Part shown: positions 8,742-17,039 of the stretch, piece after piece
Layout of the letters: the number at the start of each line of letters is the position of its first letter
How positions within the stretch are numbered: position 1 is the stretch's first letter
Source: Pseudoduganella ginsengisoli
Lineage (GTDB): Bacteria; Pseudomonadota; Gammaproteobacteria; Burkholderiales; Burkholderiaceae_D
NCBI RefSeq assembly: GCF_009720865.1
Contig: NZ_WNLA01000002.1
Coordinates: 355,938 to 419,937 of the forward strand
Direction of reading: 5' to 3'
DNA length: 64,000 nt
Notes under the pieces: model-generated
What the model was told of the DNA's origin: nothing
Databases searched by the model: none
What the model saw: only the letters and a program-made list of their open reading frames with translations
Translations under genes and position numbers: made by a program

Positions 8742-9548
8742 TCAAGCCGACTGGCGGCGCAGGCGTTCGGCGCGCGCCTTGTAGAGGGTGGACAGGATCA
8801 CGGCGGCGCTGACCACCAGCACGGTCAACGTGGCGACCGCATTGACGCGGGGGTCGAGCCCCAGCCGTGCGCGCGAAAAAATCACGGTCGGCATGGTGGA
8901 ATAGCCGGGCCCGGACAGGAAGCCGGACAGCACCACGTTGTCCAGCGACAGCGTGAAGGCCAGCAGCCAGGCCGAGACCAGCGCTTGCGCCAGGTTGGGC
9001 AGCGTCACGAGGAAAAATACCTGGTGCGGCTTGCAGCCCAGGTCCATCGCGGCTTCCGCATACGATGGATTCATTTCCCGCAAGCGCGACTGGATCACCA
9101 CCGTGGCATACGCCATGCCCAGCACCGTGTGGCCGATGCACACGGTCGCCATGCCGCGCTGGGGAAAGCCGAACCACCGTTCGACCGACACCAGCATCAG
9201 CAGCAGCGACAAGCCGATGATCACTTCCGGCATCACCAGCGGCGCGCTGGCCATGCCGTTGAACAGCGCCCGTCCCGCAAAGCGGCGGTAATGGCTGAGG
9301 ACAAACGCCGCCAGCGTGCCAAGCACCACCGATGCCGTGGCCGACAGCACGGCAATACGCAGCGACAAGCCGAAAGCGGCGCCCAGTTCCACGTCGGCCA
9401 GCAGCGCCGTGTACCACTGCCACGTAAAGCCCGACCACACCATGCTCTGGCGCGCGCTGTTAAAGGAAAACACGACCAGGACGGCAATCGGCAAGTACAG
9501 GAACGCATAGCTGGCCGACAGCCAGCCCTTGGACAGCAGGGTTTTCAT
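8742..9548 (-). CDS. potI: Putrescine/polyamine ABC transporter permease PotI
   Basis: 268 residues with about six membrane helices. It has the inner-membrane component EAA-type loop (YAEAAMDLGCKPHQVFFLVTLPNL) that docks on the ATPase. The N-terminus resembles PotI/SpuH proteins (YAFLYLPIAVLVVFSFN). ATG 9548 overlaps the stop of potH by the ATGA arrangement, which fixes this start over the upstream in-frame one at 9590. It forms the heteromeric channel with PotH. Confidence 0.93.
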   Translation of the reverse strand: MKTLLSKGWLSASYAFLYLPIAVLVVFSFNSARQSMVWSGFTWQWYTALLADVELGAAFGLSLRIAVLSATASVVLGTLAAFVLSHYRRFAGRALFNGMASAPLVMPEVIIGLSLLLMLVSVERWFGFPQRGMATVCIGHTVLGMAYATVVIQSRLREMNPSYAEAAMDLGCKPHQVFFLVTLPNLAQALVSAWLLAFTLSLDNVVLSGFLSGPGYSTMPTVIFSRARLGLDPRVNAVATLTVLVVSAAVILSTLYKARAERLRRQSA

Positions 9549-10558
9549 GCGTTGTTCTCCTGCGAAGTTTCCTGATGCTTGCTGAACCACACGATCGGCA
9601 GCAGGATCATCAGCACTACCGCCACCGTCACGGCCGACGCCATCGCCCAGTCGTTATTGGTAAAGAATTCATCCCACAGCGCGTGGCCGATCAGGAAAGT
9701 CTCCGGGCCACCCAGCAATTCCGGGATCACGTATTCACCGATGCACGGAATGAAGACCAGCGTGGCGCCGGCCACAATGCCGGCTTTCGACAGCGGCACC
9801 GTCACGCGCCAAAACGTGGTCCAAGGCGTGGCGCCCAGGTCGCCGGCGGCTTCCAGGAAGCGGATATCCATCTTGACCAGGTTGGCGTACAGCGGCAGCA
9901 CCATGAATGGCAGGTACGCGTACGTCATGCCGATCATCATCGACAGCGGTGTGTTCATCAGGTGCAGCGGCGCATCGATGGCGCCCAGCGCCAGCAACAG
10001 CTGGTTCAGCAAGCCGTCATTGGCGAGGATGCCTTTCCACGCATAGATACGCAGCAGGAACGATGTCCAGAATGGCAGCATTACCAGCATCAGCAAGGTC
10101 GGACGCCATTTTTCCTGGGCCCGCGCCATGAAGTACGCGAACGGGTAACCCAGCAGCAGGCAGCACACGGTGGTGGCGGCCGCATATTTCAGCGAACTGA
10201 TATACGTCAGCACGTATAAATCGTCGTGCATGAGGAAGACGTAGTTGCTCAGCTTGACCGTGACGTGCAGCACGCCATCCGTGAAAGACGCCATGCTGCC
10301 CAGCAGCTGTCCCGGTTCCGTGCCCGCCACGCTGATGCGCAGCACCATCAGGAATGGCAGCAGGAAAGTCAGCAGCAGCCACGTGAACGGCATGCCGATT
10401 ACCAGGCTGCGGCCATTCAGGCCGGGCAACAAAGCGCGCAGGCTGGCGATACGCTGCGTGGCGCCGGAGCGGGGCCGGCTCCCGGCCCCGCTTGCGGATG
10501 CGCAGGCAACACGCTCCCCCGCCTGCCCGGCCGGCAGGCAAATCATGTGTTGTTTCAT
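9545..10558 (-). CDS. potH: Putrescine/polyamine ABC transporter permease PotH
   Basis: 337 residues, six membrane helices, and the EAA loop (LEAAGDLGATPWTTFWRVTVP). The conserved family start is near LVIGMPFTWLLLTFLLPF. The first roughly 35 residues are extra and are encoded by two GC-rich hairpins (10468-10492 and 10521-10539), so the N-terminus looks like repeat DNA captured in frame. TAAGGA just upstream of ATG 10558 supports this start, and only 9 bp separate it from potG. Pairs with PotI. Confidence 0.92.
   Translation of the reverse strand: MKQHMICLPAGQAGERVACASASGAGSRPRSGATQRIASLRALLPGLNGRSLVIGMPFTWLLLTFLLPFLMVLRISVAGTEPGQLLGSMASFTDGVLHVTVKLSNYVFLMHDDLYVLTYISSLKYAAATTVCCLLLGYPFAYFMARAQEKWRPTLLMLVMLPFWTSFLLRIYAWKGILANDGLLNQLLLALGAIDAPLHLMNTPLSMMIGMTYAYLPFMVLPLYANLVKMDIRFLEAAGDLGATPWTTFWRVTVPLSKAGIVAGATLVFIPCIGEYVIPELLGGPETFLIGHALWDEFFTNNDWAMASAVTVAVVLMILLPIVWFSKHQETSQENNA
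10468..10539. repeat. Two GC-rich inverted repeats inside the 5' end of potH
   Basis: AGCGGGGCCGG at 10468-10478 pairs perfectly with 10482-10492 across a 3-nt loop. GCCTGCC at 10521-10527 pairs with GGCAGGC at 10533-10539 across 5 nt. Both lie within the first 31 codons of potH and encode a stretch not expected in the family. They look like small mobile or palindromic repeats, or mRNA hairpins that could limit potH translation. Confidence 0.6.
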
Positions 10559-10567
10559 CGGGATTCC

Positions 10568-11704
10568 TTAGTGAGTCAGGACTACCATCGCGTCGTCGCC
10601 CCAGCTGGCAAATACGGTATCGCCCCATTGCGGGCTGTCCGCCGCGTGGCGCTTGGCATTGGTGGCGCTGGCCTTGACTACCATGCCGCTGGCCAGCTGC
10701 AGGTGGTACACCGTGTGGCTGCCCAGGTAAGCCAGTTCCACCACCTTGCCGCGCACGCTGTTGTGGATGTGCGGCGGGCTGCTGCGGCTGACGTGGATTT
10801 TTTCCGGGCGCAGGCCCACTGTCACGGCCATGCCGGGATTGCCGCTGACGCCATGCCCGACGTAGTGCTGGCAATCGGCCGATGCCACCACCACGTGGCC
10901 GGGCGTGACTTCAGCCAGGGTGCCGTCAAACAGGTTGATGTTGCCGATAAAGTCGGCCACGAAGCGGCAATTCGGCGTTTCATAAATATCAGCCGGCTTG
11001 CCCACCTGCTGGATGCGGCCCGCGCTCATGACGGCAATGCGGCTGGCCATGCTCATGGCTTCTTCCTGGTCATGCGTCACCATCACGCACGTGACGCCCA
11101 CCTGGTGGATGATGTTGACCAGCTCGCTCTGGGTCTTTTCGCGCAGCTTTTTATCGAGTGCCCCCAGCGGTTCATCGAGCAACAGCAGGCGCGGACGCTT
11201 GGCCAGGCTGCGCGCCAGCGCCACGCGCTGTTGCTGGCCGCCCGACAGCTGGTGCGGCTTGCGGCGCGCATACGCGCTCATTTGCACCAGCGCCAGCATG
11301 TGGCCGACCCGCTCCGCGATGTCCGGCTCCGGCACGCTTTCGCGGCGCAGGCCGAACGCCACGTTGTCGTACACGGTCAGGTGGGGAAACAGCGCATACG
11401 ACTGGAACATCATGTTGATGGTGCGCTGGTAGGGCGGCAGGCCGGTGATGTCTTGCCCGTCCAGCAGGATGCGGCCCGACGTGGGCGTCTCGAAGCCTGC
11501 CAGCATGCGAAGCAAGGTCGACTTGCCGCAGCCGGAACTGCCCAGCAGCGCGAAGATTTCACCTTGCGCGATGCCGAGATCGATGCCATCGACAGCGTGC
11601 ACGCCATCGAATGATTTGACCAGGTGGTCGATTTGCAGGTAGGGCGTGGTGGCGGCCGCGCGAGGCACGGCGGCCGCCGGTACTGCGGGAGGATTGCGCG
11701 TCAT
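10568..11704 (-). CDS. potG: Polyamine ABC transporter ATP-binding protein PotG
   Basis: 378 residues. Walker [11 protein letters not shown]-loop, signature LSGGQQQR, Walker [13 protein letters not shown] and H-loop [10 protein letters not shown] are all present, followed by a C-terminal TOBE-type regulatory domain. The frame is open to 11779, but the first 25 codons of that longer form translate the palindromic repeat at 11737-11764, so ATG 11704 (MTRNPP) is chosen. It energises PotHI uptake of putrescine bound by PotF. Gene order matches the Pseudomonas spuCDEFGH layout, except that only one binding-protein gene is present. Confidence 0.93.
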   Translation of the reverse strand: MTRNPPAVPAAAVPRAAATTPYLQIDHLVKSFDGVHAVDGIDLGIAQGEIFALLGSSGCGKSTLLRMLAGFETPTSGRILLDGQDITGLPPYQRTINMMFQSYALFPHLTVYDNVAFGLRRESVPEPDIAERVGHMLALVQMSAYARRKPHQLSGGQQQRVALARSLAKRPRLLLLDEPLGALDKKLREKTQSELVNIIHQVGVTCVMVTHDQEEAMSMASRIAVMSAGRIQQVGKPADIYETPNCRFVADFIGNINLFDGTLAEVTPGHVVVASADCQHYVGHGVSGNPGMAVTVGLRPEKIHVSRSSPPHIHNSVRGKVVELAYLGSHTVYHLQLASGMVVKASATNAKRHAADSPQWGDTVFASWGDDAMVVLTH

Positions 11705-11736
11705 ATTGAAACTCACTGTGTCAGGAATAACAAACC

Positions 11737-11764
11737 CGTCATTCCCGCGTGCGCGGGGATGACG
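11737..11764. repeat. Intergenic palindromic repeat (GTCATTCCCGCG type) between potF and potG
   Basis: CGTCATTCCCGCG at 11737-11749 and CGCGGGGATGACG at 11752-11764 form a 13-bp inverted repeat with one mismatch and a 2-nt centre. The core matches a widespread proteobacterial intergenic repeat. Placed just after the binding-protein gene, its hairpin could stabilise potF mRNA relative to the downstream permease genes, as REP hairpins do after malE. That effect is inferred. Confidence 0.82.
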
Positions 11765-11775
11765 AAACGGCGGGT

Positions 11776-12915
11776 TCAACGGCCGGTCTTAAACTGCTGG
11801 AACACCCGCGTCGCAATGCGCCGCATATCCACGTTCAGCGCCTTCGGCGCCACCATGTTTTTCATGTCCGCCTCGGACAGGAATATCGTGTGGTCCGCAT
11901 TGAGCTCCGGTTTGATGTATTTGCGGCTGGCCGCATTGGGCGACGCATAAAACACCTTGTTGGTCAGGTTGGCCTGCACTTCCGGCCGCATGATGTAATT
12001 CATCCACAATTGCGCATTTTCCGGATGCGGCGCGTCGGCCGGTATCGCCATGGTGTCGAAGAACAGTACCCCGCCCGTCTTGGGCACCAGGGTCACGATG
12101 TCATTGCCATTCTTCGCTTCGATGGCGCGGCGGCGCGCCACGTTCATGTCGCCCGACCACGCGATGGCGGCGCACAGCGAACCGTTGGTCATGTCGCCGA
12201 TATAGCCCAGGGTGCTGAACAGCGTGATGTATGGACGCACCTTGTTCAGCATGCGGCCCGCTTCCTGGTAGTCGGACGGATTTTGCGAAAACGGGTCTTT
12301 GCCGATGTACGCCAGTGCGGCCGGCAAGATATCCGATGGTGCATCGAGGAACGATACGCCACACGACTTCAGGCGCGACGCATACTTCGGGTCGAACACC
12401 AGGTCCCATGGGTTGTCCGGCATCGGCAAGTCGCCCAGCGCCGCCTTGACCTTGCCCGTATTGATCGACACGGTGGTGAAGCCCCACAGCCATGGCACCA
12501 GGTAGCCATTGCCGGGATCGAGCTTGGCCAGCTGCGACTGGATCATGGGATCGAGGTTGGCCAGGTTCGGCAATTTGCTCTTGTCGACCTTGCGCAGCAA
12601 GCCGGCCTGGATTTGCATTTGGCCCCAGTGCGCTGCCGGCACGACGATGTCATAGCCGGTCTTGCCCACCGTGAGCTTGGCATGCAGGATTTCATTGCTG
12701 TCGTACGTGTCGTAGACGACCTTGATGCCCGTCTCTTTCTCGAAGTTCCTGATGGTGTCGTCGGCAATGAATTCGGCAAAGTTAAAAACGTGCAGTACTT
12801 TTTCTTCCATCGCCAGCGCCGGCGCGGCAGCCAGCGCCAGCGCGGCAGCGCCCAGCAGCGCTGCCGTGGCGCGCTGGATGGCATGGGGCGGCTTCTTGGT
12901 CCAGTTTTTCATCAT
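11776..12915 (-). CDS. potF: Periplasmic putrescine-binding protein PotF/SpuD
   Basis: 379 residues with a signal peptide (cleavage after PALA). The mature start LHVFNFAEFI, the YDSNEIL segment and AWSGDMN correspond to ligand-contact stretches of PotF/SpuD/SpuE proteins. It delivers putrescine or spermidine to PotGHI. It lies 21 bp after the aminotransferase gene. Ligand preference between putrescine and spermidine cannot be fixed here; the adjoining catabolic genes favour putrescine. Confidence 0.93.
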   Translation of the reverse strand: MMKNWTKKPPHAIQRATAALLGAAALALAAAPALAMEEKVLHVFNFAEFIADDTIRNFEKETGIKVVYDTYDSNEILHAKLTVGKTGYDIVVPAAHWGQMQIQAGLLRKVDKSKLPNLANLDPMIQSQLAKLDPGNGYLVPWLWGFTTVSINTGKVKAALGDLPMPDNPWDLVFDPKYASRLKSCGVSFLDAPSDILPAALAYIGKDPFSQNPSDYQEAGRMLNKVRPYITLFSTLGYIGDMTNGSLCAAIAWSGDMNVARRRAIEAKNGNDIVTLVPKTGGVLFFDTMAIPADAPHPENAQLWMNYIMRPEVQANLTNKVFYASPNAASRKYIKPELNADHTIFLSEADMKNMVAPKALNVDMRRIATRVFQQFKTGR

Positions 12916-12936
12916 ATGTCTCCTCGGGTTGTCGTG

Positions 12937-14337
12937 TTATGCCCAGCCGCGCTGTTTCAATTCCGCCAGCGTCTTGTCCAGTCCTGTCGTGATCAGGGCG
13001 ATCATTTCGTCGATCTGTGCGCGCGTCATCGTCAGCGGCGGCGAAATCAGCAAGCGGTCGCCGGGGATTGTGCGGACGATGACGCCACTGCCGAACATGT
13101 GGGCGCGGCACAGCATGCCCACTTCCAGCGCGCGGTCGAACGGCACGTTGTCATGCACGGTGGCGCCTTTGTGCCTGACGAGATTCAATCCTCCCAGGAA
13201 GCCCACGGCGCCGGCATCGCCCACCAGCGGATGCTGCGCCAGCGCTTCGAAGCGCTGCTTCAGGTAAGGGCCCGTGTCGTCGCGCACTTGCGCCACCAGG
13301 TTTTCTTCTTCGATGATGCGGATGTTTTCCAGCGCCGCCACGCAGCCGATCGGGTGGCCGGAATACGTGAAGCCGTGATTGAATTCGCCGCCTTTCGCCA
13401 TCAGCGCGTGCGCAATACGGTCGCCCACCAGCACGCCGCCCAGCGGCACATAGCCGGAGCTGACGCCTTTGGCAAACGTGATCAAGTCCGGCTGGATGCC
13501 GAAATAAGTGGAACCGAACCAGTGGCCCAGGCGGCCGAAGCCCGTCACCACTTCATCGGCCACCAGCAGCACGCCATATTTGCCGCAAATGCGCTGGATT
13601 TCCGGCCAGTAGGTCGGCGGCGGCACGATCACACCGCCCGCGCCCTGCACGGGTTCGCCGATGAATGCCGCCACCTTGTCCGCGCCCAGTTCCAGGATTT
13701 TGTGTTCCAGCCACGATGCCGCTTCCAGGCCAAACTGTTCCGGTGTCTTGCCGCGCCCTCCTTCCAGGTACGACGGCTGGCCGATGTGCACGATGCCGGC
13801 CAGCGGCAAATCGCCCTGCTGGTGCATGCTGGGCCAGCCGCCCAGCGATGCGCCGGCCATCGTGCTGCCGTGGTACGCGTTGTGGCGGCTGATGATGATC
13901 TTGCGTTCAGGGTGGCCCTGCTTGGCCCAGTAGTGGCGCACCAGGCGCACCACCGTGTCATTGCCTTCGGAACCGGAACCGGCAAAGAACACGTGGTTGA
14001 ACTGCGGCGGCGAAATTTCCACCAGCTTGGCGGCCAGTTCCACTGCGGGCGGATGCGTCGTGTGGAAGAACGTGTTGTAGTAAGCCAGCCTGGTCATTTG
14101 CGCATGCACGGCGTCGGCAATGCGCTTGCGGCCGTAGCCGACGTTCATGCACCACAGGCCCGCCATGCCATCCAGCAGGCGCCTGCCTTCAGAATCCCAC
14201 ACATAAATATCTTCGCCTTTGACGATGACGCGGGAAATCTGCTGGTGCTTCTGGCTGTAGTCGGCAAATGGATGCAAGTGGTGCGCCGCATCGCTCGCTT
14301 GCAGGCACTGGGTATCGATGTGGTCATTCATGTTCAT
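12937..14337 (-). CDS. Class III aminotransferase, putrescine:pyruvate type (SpuC-like)
   Basis: 466 residues of PLP fold type I, omega-aminotransferase subgroup. The PLP lysine is in ITFAKGVSSGYVPLGG, the cofactor aspartate in VADEVVTGFGR, and the phosphate-binding segment is GSEGNDTVVRL. It resembles SpuC, which transfers an amino group from putrescine to pyruvate and gives 4-aminobutanal plus alanine. AAGGAG precedes ATG 14337. It is the first gene of the minus-strand polyamine operon, whose promoter faces the TetR gene across a 160-bp region with repeated operator-like sites. Confidence 0.92.
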   Translation of the reverse strand: MNMNDHIDTQCLQASDAAHHLHPFADYSQKHQQISRVIVKGEDIYVWDSEGRRLLDGMAGLWCMNVGYGRKRIADAVHAQMTRLAYYNTFFHTTHPPAVELAAKLVEISPPQFNHVFFAGSGSEGNDTVVRLVRHYWAKQGHPERKIIISRHNAYHGSTMAGASLGGWPSMHQQGDLPLAGIVHIGQPSYLEGGRGKTPEQFGLEAASWLEHKILELGADKVAAFIGEPVQGAGGVIVPPPTYWPEIQRICGKYGVLLVADEVVTGFGRLGHWFGSTYFGIQPDLITFAKGVSSGYVPLGGVLVGDRIAHALMAKGGEFNHGFTYSGHPIGCVAALENIRIIEEENLVAQVRDDTGPYLKQRFEALAQHPLVGDAGAVGFLGGLNLVRHKGATVHDNVPFDRALEVGMLCRAHMFGSGVIVRTIPGDRLLISPPLTMTRAQIDEMIALITTGLDKTLAELKQRGWA

Positions 14338-14366
14338 GGAGGGCTCCTTTCGGGGTGGCGGGTTAT

Positions 14367-14445
14367 TTGATCAATTGACCAATTAATGCCATGGTAGGGA
14401 CGCGAAATTATTAAGTCAAGTGATTAAATCTATCGACCGACTAAT
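14367..14445. promoter_or_regulatory. Candidate TetR operator pair in the divergent polyamine promoter
   Basis: A near-perfect palindrome, TTGATCAATTGACCAA (14 of 16 symmetric positions), lies at 14367-14382. A 17-bp direct repeat, starting TCAATTGACC at 14371 and TCTATCGACC at 14429, matches at 13 of 17 positions, with 58 bp between equivalent bases. The sites lie between the aminotransferase start (14337) and the TetR start (14498). They are the natural place for repression of both genes by the adjacent TetR protein; binding is inferred. Confidence 0.58.
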
Positions 14446-14497
14446 TTTTGTACCCATGTGCTAAGATGCGTGCCGTCCCCCGACTCTGGAGTTGCAG

Positions 14498-15109
14498 ATG
14501 GCGCGTCCCAAAGGCACTGAAAAACGAGAACAGCTCAAGGAGCAAATCATTCGCGGCGCCGTCGAAGCGCTGGTGGAATCCGGCTTGGCGGCCGTGACCA
14601 CGCGTAAGATCGCCGCCAAGGCGGAAGTCAACCTGGCCACCTTGCACTACTACTTCGAGAGCAAGGATGCACTGCTGATCGGCGCGCTGGAACAAATCAT
14701 CAAGCAGATGAGCGACGCGTTGCGCGTCGGCCTGGCGGCAGGGCTGGATTTGAAAGCATGCATCGACAGTGTTGCGCGCAATTCGTGGCGGCTGATCCAG
14801 GAAACCCGCAATATCCAGATCCTACAATACGAATTGACCTTGTACACTTTGCGCAACGCGGAAGCCAGGGACCTGGCGCGCTTCCAGTACGACGCTTATT
14901 GCCGGCTGTATGAAGACGCATTCCGCCAGGGCCTGGGCCTGGCTGCGGACGCCGCCGCGCCGCACCTGGCCGACCTGGCGCGCTTCGTCGTGGCCGGGAT
15001 GGATGGCTTGATCCTGCAATACCTGGTGGATCCGGATGAAGCGCGTTCGGAACGCGGCCTCAATCAGTTGATCAAGGCCACGCAGGCGCTGGCGGACAGC
15101 GCCGCTTAA
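14498..15109 (+). CDS. TetR/AcrR-family regulator of the polyamine operon
   Basis: 203 residues. The N-terminal HTH (about residues 10-55) contains ITRKIAAKAEVNLATLHYYF-like TetR features, and the rest is an all-helical ligand domain. GGAG lies 6 bp upstream of ATG 14498; a TTG two codons earlier is less likely. It is transcribed away from the polyamine uptake and catabolism operon and probably represses it until a polyamine or catabolite binds. It converges tail-to-tail with the agmatine deiminase gene, 9 bp apart. Confidence 0.87.
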   Translation: MARPKGTEKREQLKEQIIRGAVEALVESGLAAVTTRKIAAKAEVNLATLHYYFESKDALLIGALEQIIKQMSDALRVGLAAGLDLKACIDSVARNSWRLIQETRNIQILQYELTLYTLRNAEARDLARFQYDAYCRLYEDAFRQGLGLAADAAAPHLADLARFVVAGMDGLILQYLVDPDEARSERGLNQLIKATQALADSAA

Positions 15110-15118
15110 CTACGTGAG

Positions 15119-16273
15119 TTAATTCGTCGCCGGGATGTGCTGCGTGATGCAATGCACACCACCGCCGCCCCACGCCAGCGTGCGCGCCGGCACGCCGATG
15201 ACTTCGCGGTCCGGATACAGCGCCTGGATCACGGCCAATGCAGCGGCATCGTCCGGCACGTTCGCTATCGGCACCACGATGCCGCCATTGGTGCGGTAGT
15301 AATTCGTATAGCTGAATGTCAGCACCTGGTTGCGCCCCACGGTAAAGCGCGGCTGCTGGTGGATTTCCACCAGTTCCAGCGCCCGCCCCCGTGCATCGGT
15401 CGCCGCTTCCAGCACGGCCTTGTTGGCCGCCATGCGCGCTTCATCGCCACGGCCGGTGCCGGGCGCCGTATAGATCAGCAGCCTGGCCGGCGCCACGTAT
15501 GACGCCACCAGGTCGATGTGGCCATTGGTGATGTCGTCATATTCCAGGCCATACGGAATCCAGATCAATTTGCTGGCGCCATACGCCGCCAGCAGCGTGG
15601 CTTCGATCTGGCTCTTGCTCATGCCGGGATTGCGGTTGGGGTTGAGCAGGCATTCTTCCGTCGCGATCAGCGTGCCCTGCCCGTCCGTAATGACGGCGCC
15701 GCCCTCCAGCACCATTGCCACGTCCGTGTGCTCGACGCCAAGGTAGGCGCAGGCGCCCACCGGCATCACGTCGTCTTTATCGTACGGATATTTGTTGCCC
15801 CAGCCATTGAACTGGAAGTCGCGCCCCTGCAGGCGGCTGCGCTGCTGGTTCAACACGAAAATGGGCGCCGTATCGCGCGCCCAGCAATCATTGATCGGAT
15901 ATTCAATCACGGTAACGCCGGGGCCGCACATGGCAATGGCATCAGCCGCGCGGCCGGGATTGGCGATCATGATGACGGGCTCGAAGCGCGCAATGGCGTT
16001 GGCCACGGCCGCCACTTCGGCTTGCACGGCTTTCAGCTTGCCGCCCCACGCGTCGGACGGGTCCCACGGGAATGCCATCAGCGTTCCCGCGTGCGGTTCC
16101 CATTCGGCCGGCGCGCGCCACGATTCGCCGCTGCCGCCATTGCCGCCATTGCCCCGCGCCCCTGCCAGCGGCAATACCGCCAGTGCCGCCGCTGCCGCTG
16201 CTCCGGCGGCAAATTTGCGCCGTGACGGCGATGCCGGTTTGTCACTGCCCGCTGCTTTGACTGCTTTGCTCAT
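15119..16273 (-). CDS. aguA: Agmatine deiminase with a Tat signal peptide
   Basis: 384 residues of the peptidyl-arginine-deiminase-like fold. It converts agmatine to N-carbamoylputrescine and ammonia. Family motifs are present: WEPHAGTLMAFP, the ligand stretch NDCWARDTAP, NGHIDLVASYV, and the catalytic cysteine in GGGGVHCITQ (Cys375). The N-terminus has SRRKFAAG followed by a long Ala-rich hydrophobic stretch, a twin-arginine export signal. Export is unusual, because AguA of Pseudomonas is cytoplasmic. ATG 16273 follows CAGGAGA; the upstream in-frame ATG at 16306 is less likely. The promoter side carries the element shared with the ureohydrolase gene. Confidence 0.9.
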   Translation of the reverse strand: MSKAVKAAGSDKPASPSRRKFAAGAAAAAALAVLPLAGARGNGGNGGSGESWRAPAEWEPHAGTLMAFPWDPSDAWGGKLKAVQAEVAAVANAIARFEPVIMIANPGRAADAIAMCGPGVTVIEYPINDCWARDTAPIFVLNQQRSRLQGRDFQFNGWGNKYPYDKDDVMPVGACAYLGVEHTDVAMVLEGGAVITDGQGTLIATEECLLNPNRNPGMSKSQIEATLLAAYGASKLIWIPYGLEYDDITNGHIDLVASYVAPARLLIYTAPGTGRGDEARMAANKAVLEAATDARGRALELVEIHQQPRFTVGRNQVLTFSYTNYYRTNGGIVVPIANVPDDAAALAVIQALYPDREVIGVPARTLAWGGGGVHCITQHIPATN

Positions 16274-16420
16274 GTTGCTGTCTCCTGGTTGGTTTTTTTG
16301 GAACAACGATGCTCACTACGTCAACGCAAAGCGGCGCCAGACCCGCTGCACCAGGCCACGGGCCGCTTTCCTGCTGATTGGGGATAGTGACGAGCATTCT
16401 GTGCCGGGGCATGGCACGCC

Positions 16421-16464
16421 GTAAAACGAACGATATTGCTCAATGCATCAATTATTTTCATAGC
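16421..16464 (-). promoter_or_regulatory. 44-bp shared regulatory element, copy 2 (upstream of aguA)
   Basis: Read on the minus strand it begins GCTATGAAAATAA and ends TTCGTT-T-TAC, matching copy 1 (3439-3482) at 35 of 44 bases without gaps. It has the same orientation relative to its target gene and lies about 148 bp upstream of the aguA start. Probably bound by the LysR protein encoded at 2556-3455. Confidence 0.72.
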
Positions 16465-16497
16465 TTGCAAATCGCCGCGGCATGGACTATTCTTAAT

Positions 16498-16513
16498 TGT
16501 ACCGATCGGTACA
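16498..16513. promoter_or_regulatory. Perfect 16-bp palindrome, TetR operator candidate
   Basis: TGTACCGATCGGTACA is perfectly self-complementary. It lies 47 bp upstream of the start at 16560, and the next gene in that transcript encodes a TetR protein. This is the classic form of an autoregulated TetR operator. Confidence 0.75.
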
Positions 16514-16559
16514 TATTTATCCATTCAGTACAAAACTCACTGCAAAGAAAGGCTATCCC

Positions 16560-17030
16560 ATGTCCCTCCGTCCTCCGCTGCCCCCGTTTACCCGCGACAC
16601 CGCAATTGAAAAAGTCCGCCTGGCGGAAAACGGCTGGAATACCCGCGATGCGGAAAAAGTCGCGCTGGCGTACACCGAAGACAGCTGGTGGCGCAACCGG
16701 GGCGAATTTGCCCACGGCCGCGCGGAAATCACCGCCCTGCTCAAGCGCAAGTGGACGCGCGAACTCGATTACCGGCTCGTCAAGGAATTGTGGGCGCATG
16801 ACGGCAACCGCATTGCCGTGCGCTTTGCCTACGAATATCATGACGACTCTGGCCAGTGGTTCCGCGCCTATGGCAATGAAAACTGGGAATTCGACGAGCA
16901 TGGCCTGATGCATCACCGCCATGCCAGCATCAACGAACATCCGATCAACGCATCCGAGCGCAAGCTGTTATGGGATACCAGCGGCCCGCGCCCGCTGGAC
17001 CACCCCGGCCTCACGGCACTGGGTTTTTAA
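16560..17030 (+). CDS. Nuclear transport factor 2-like (DUF1348) protein
   Basis: 156 residues that look like a complete SnoaL/NTF2-like alpha-beta barrel of the DUF1348 group: [19 protein letters not shown] near the N-terminus, then WWRNRGEF and [20 protein letters not shown]. Function is unknown. Members often sit next to TetR regulators and are induced by reactive compounds. ATG 16560 is chosen because it starts the conserved domain and follows AAAGAAAGG. The adjacent TetR gene begins 9 bp after its stop, so the two form an operon behind the palindrome at 16498-16513. Confidence 0.8.
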   Translation: MSLRPPLPPFTRDTAIEKVRLAENGWNTRDAEKVALAYTEDSWWRNRGEFAHGRAEITALLKRKWTRELDYRLVKELWAHDGNRIAVRFAYEYHDDSGQWFRAYGNENWEFDEHGLMHHRHASINEHPINASERKLLWDTSGPRPLDHPGLTALGF

Positions 17031-17039
17031 GGAAACGAT

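Noticed and set aside
6850..8784. A 644-codon plus-strand frame opposite the aldehyde dehydrogenase and DUF3138 genes
   Set aside because: Antisense shadow; the minus-strand genes have intact catalytic or structural features and fit the operon.
11749..14370. An 873-codon plus-strand frame across the binding-protein and aminotransferase genes
   Set aside because: Antisense shadow with Arg/His/Ala-rich translation. The minus frames encode complete PotF and aminotransferase proteins.
14367..14382. An FNR-like site in the polyamine promoter (begins TTGATCAA)
   Set aside because: The second half is not ATCAA at the right spacing. The palindrome is better explained as a TetR operator.
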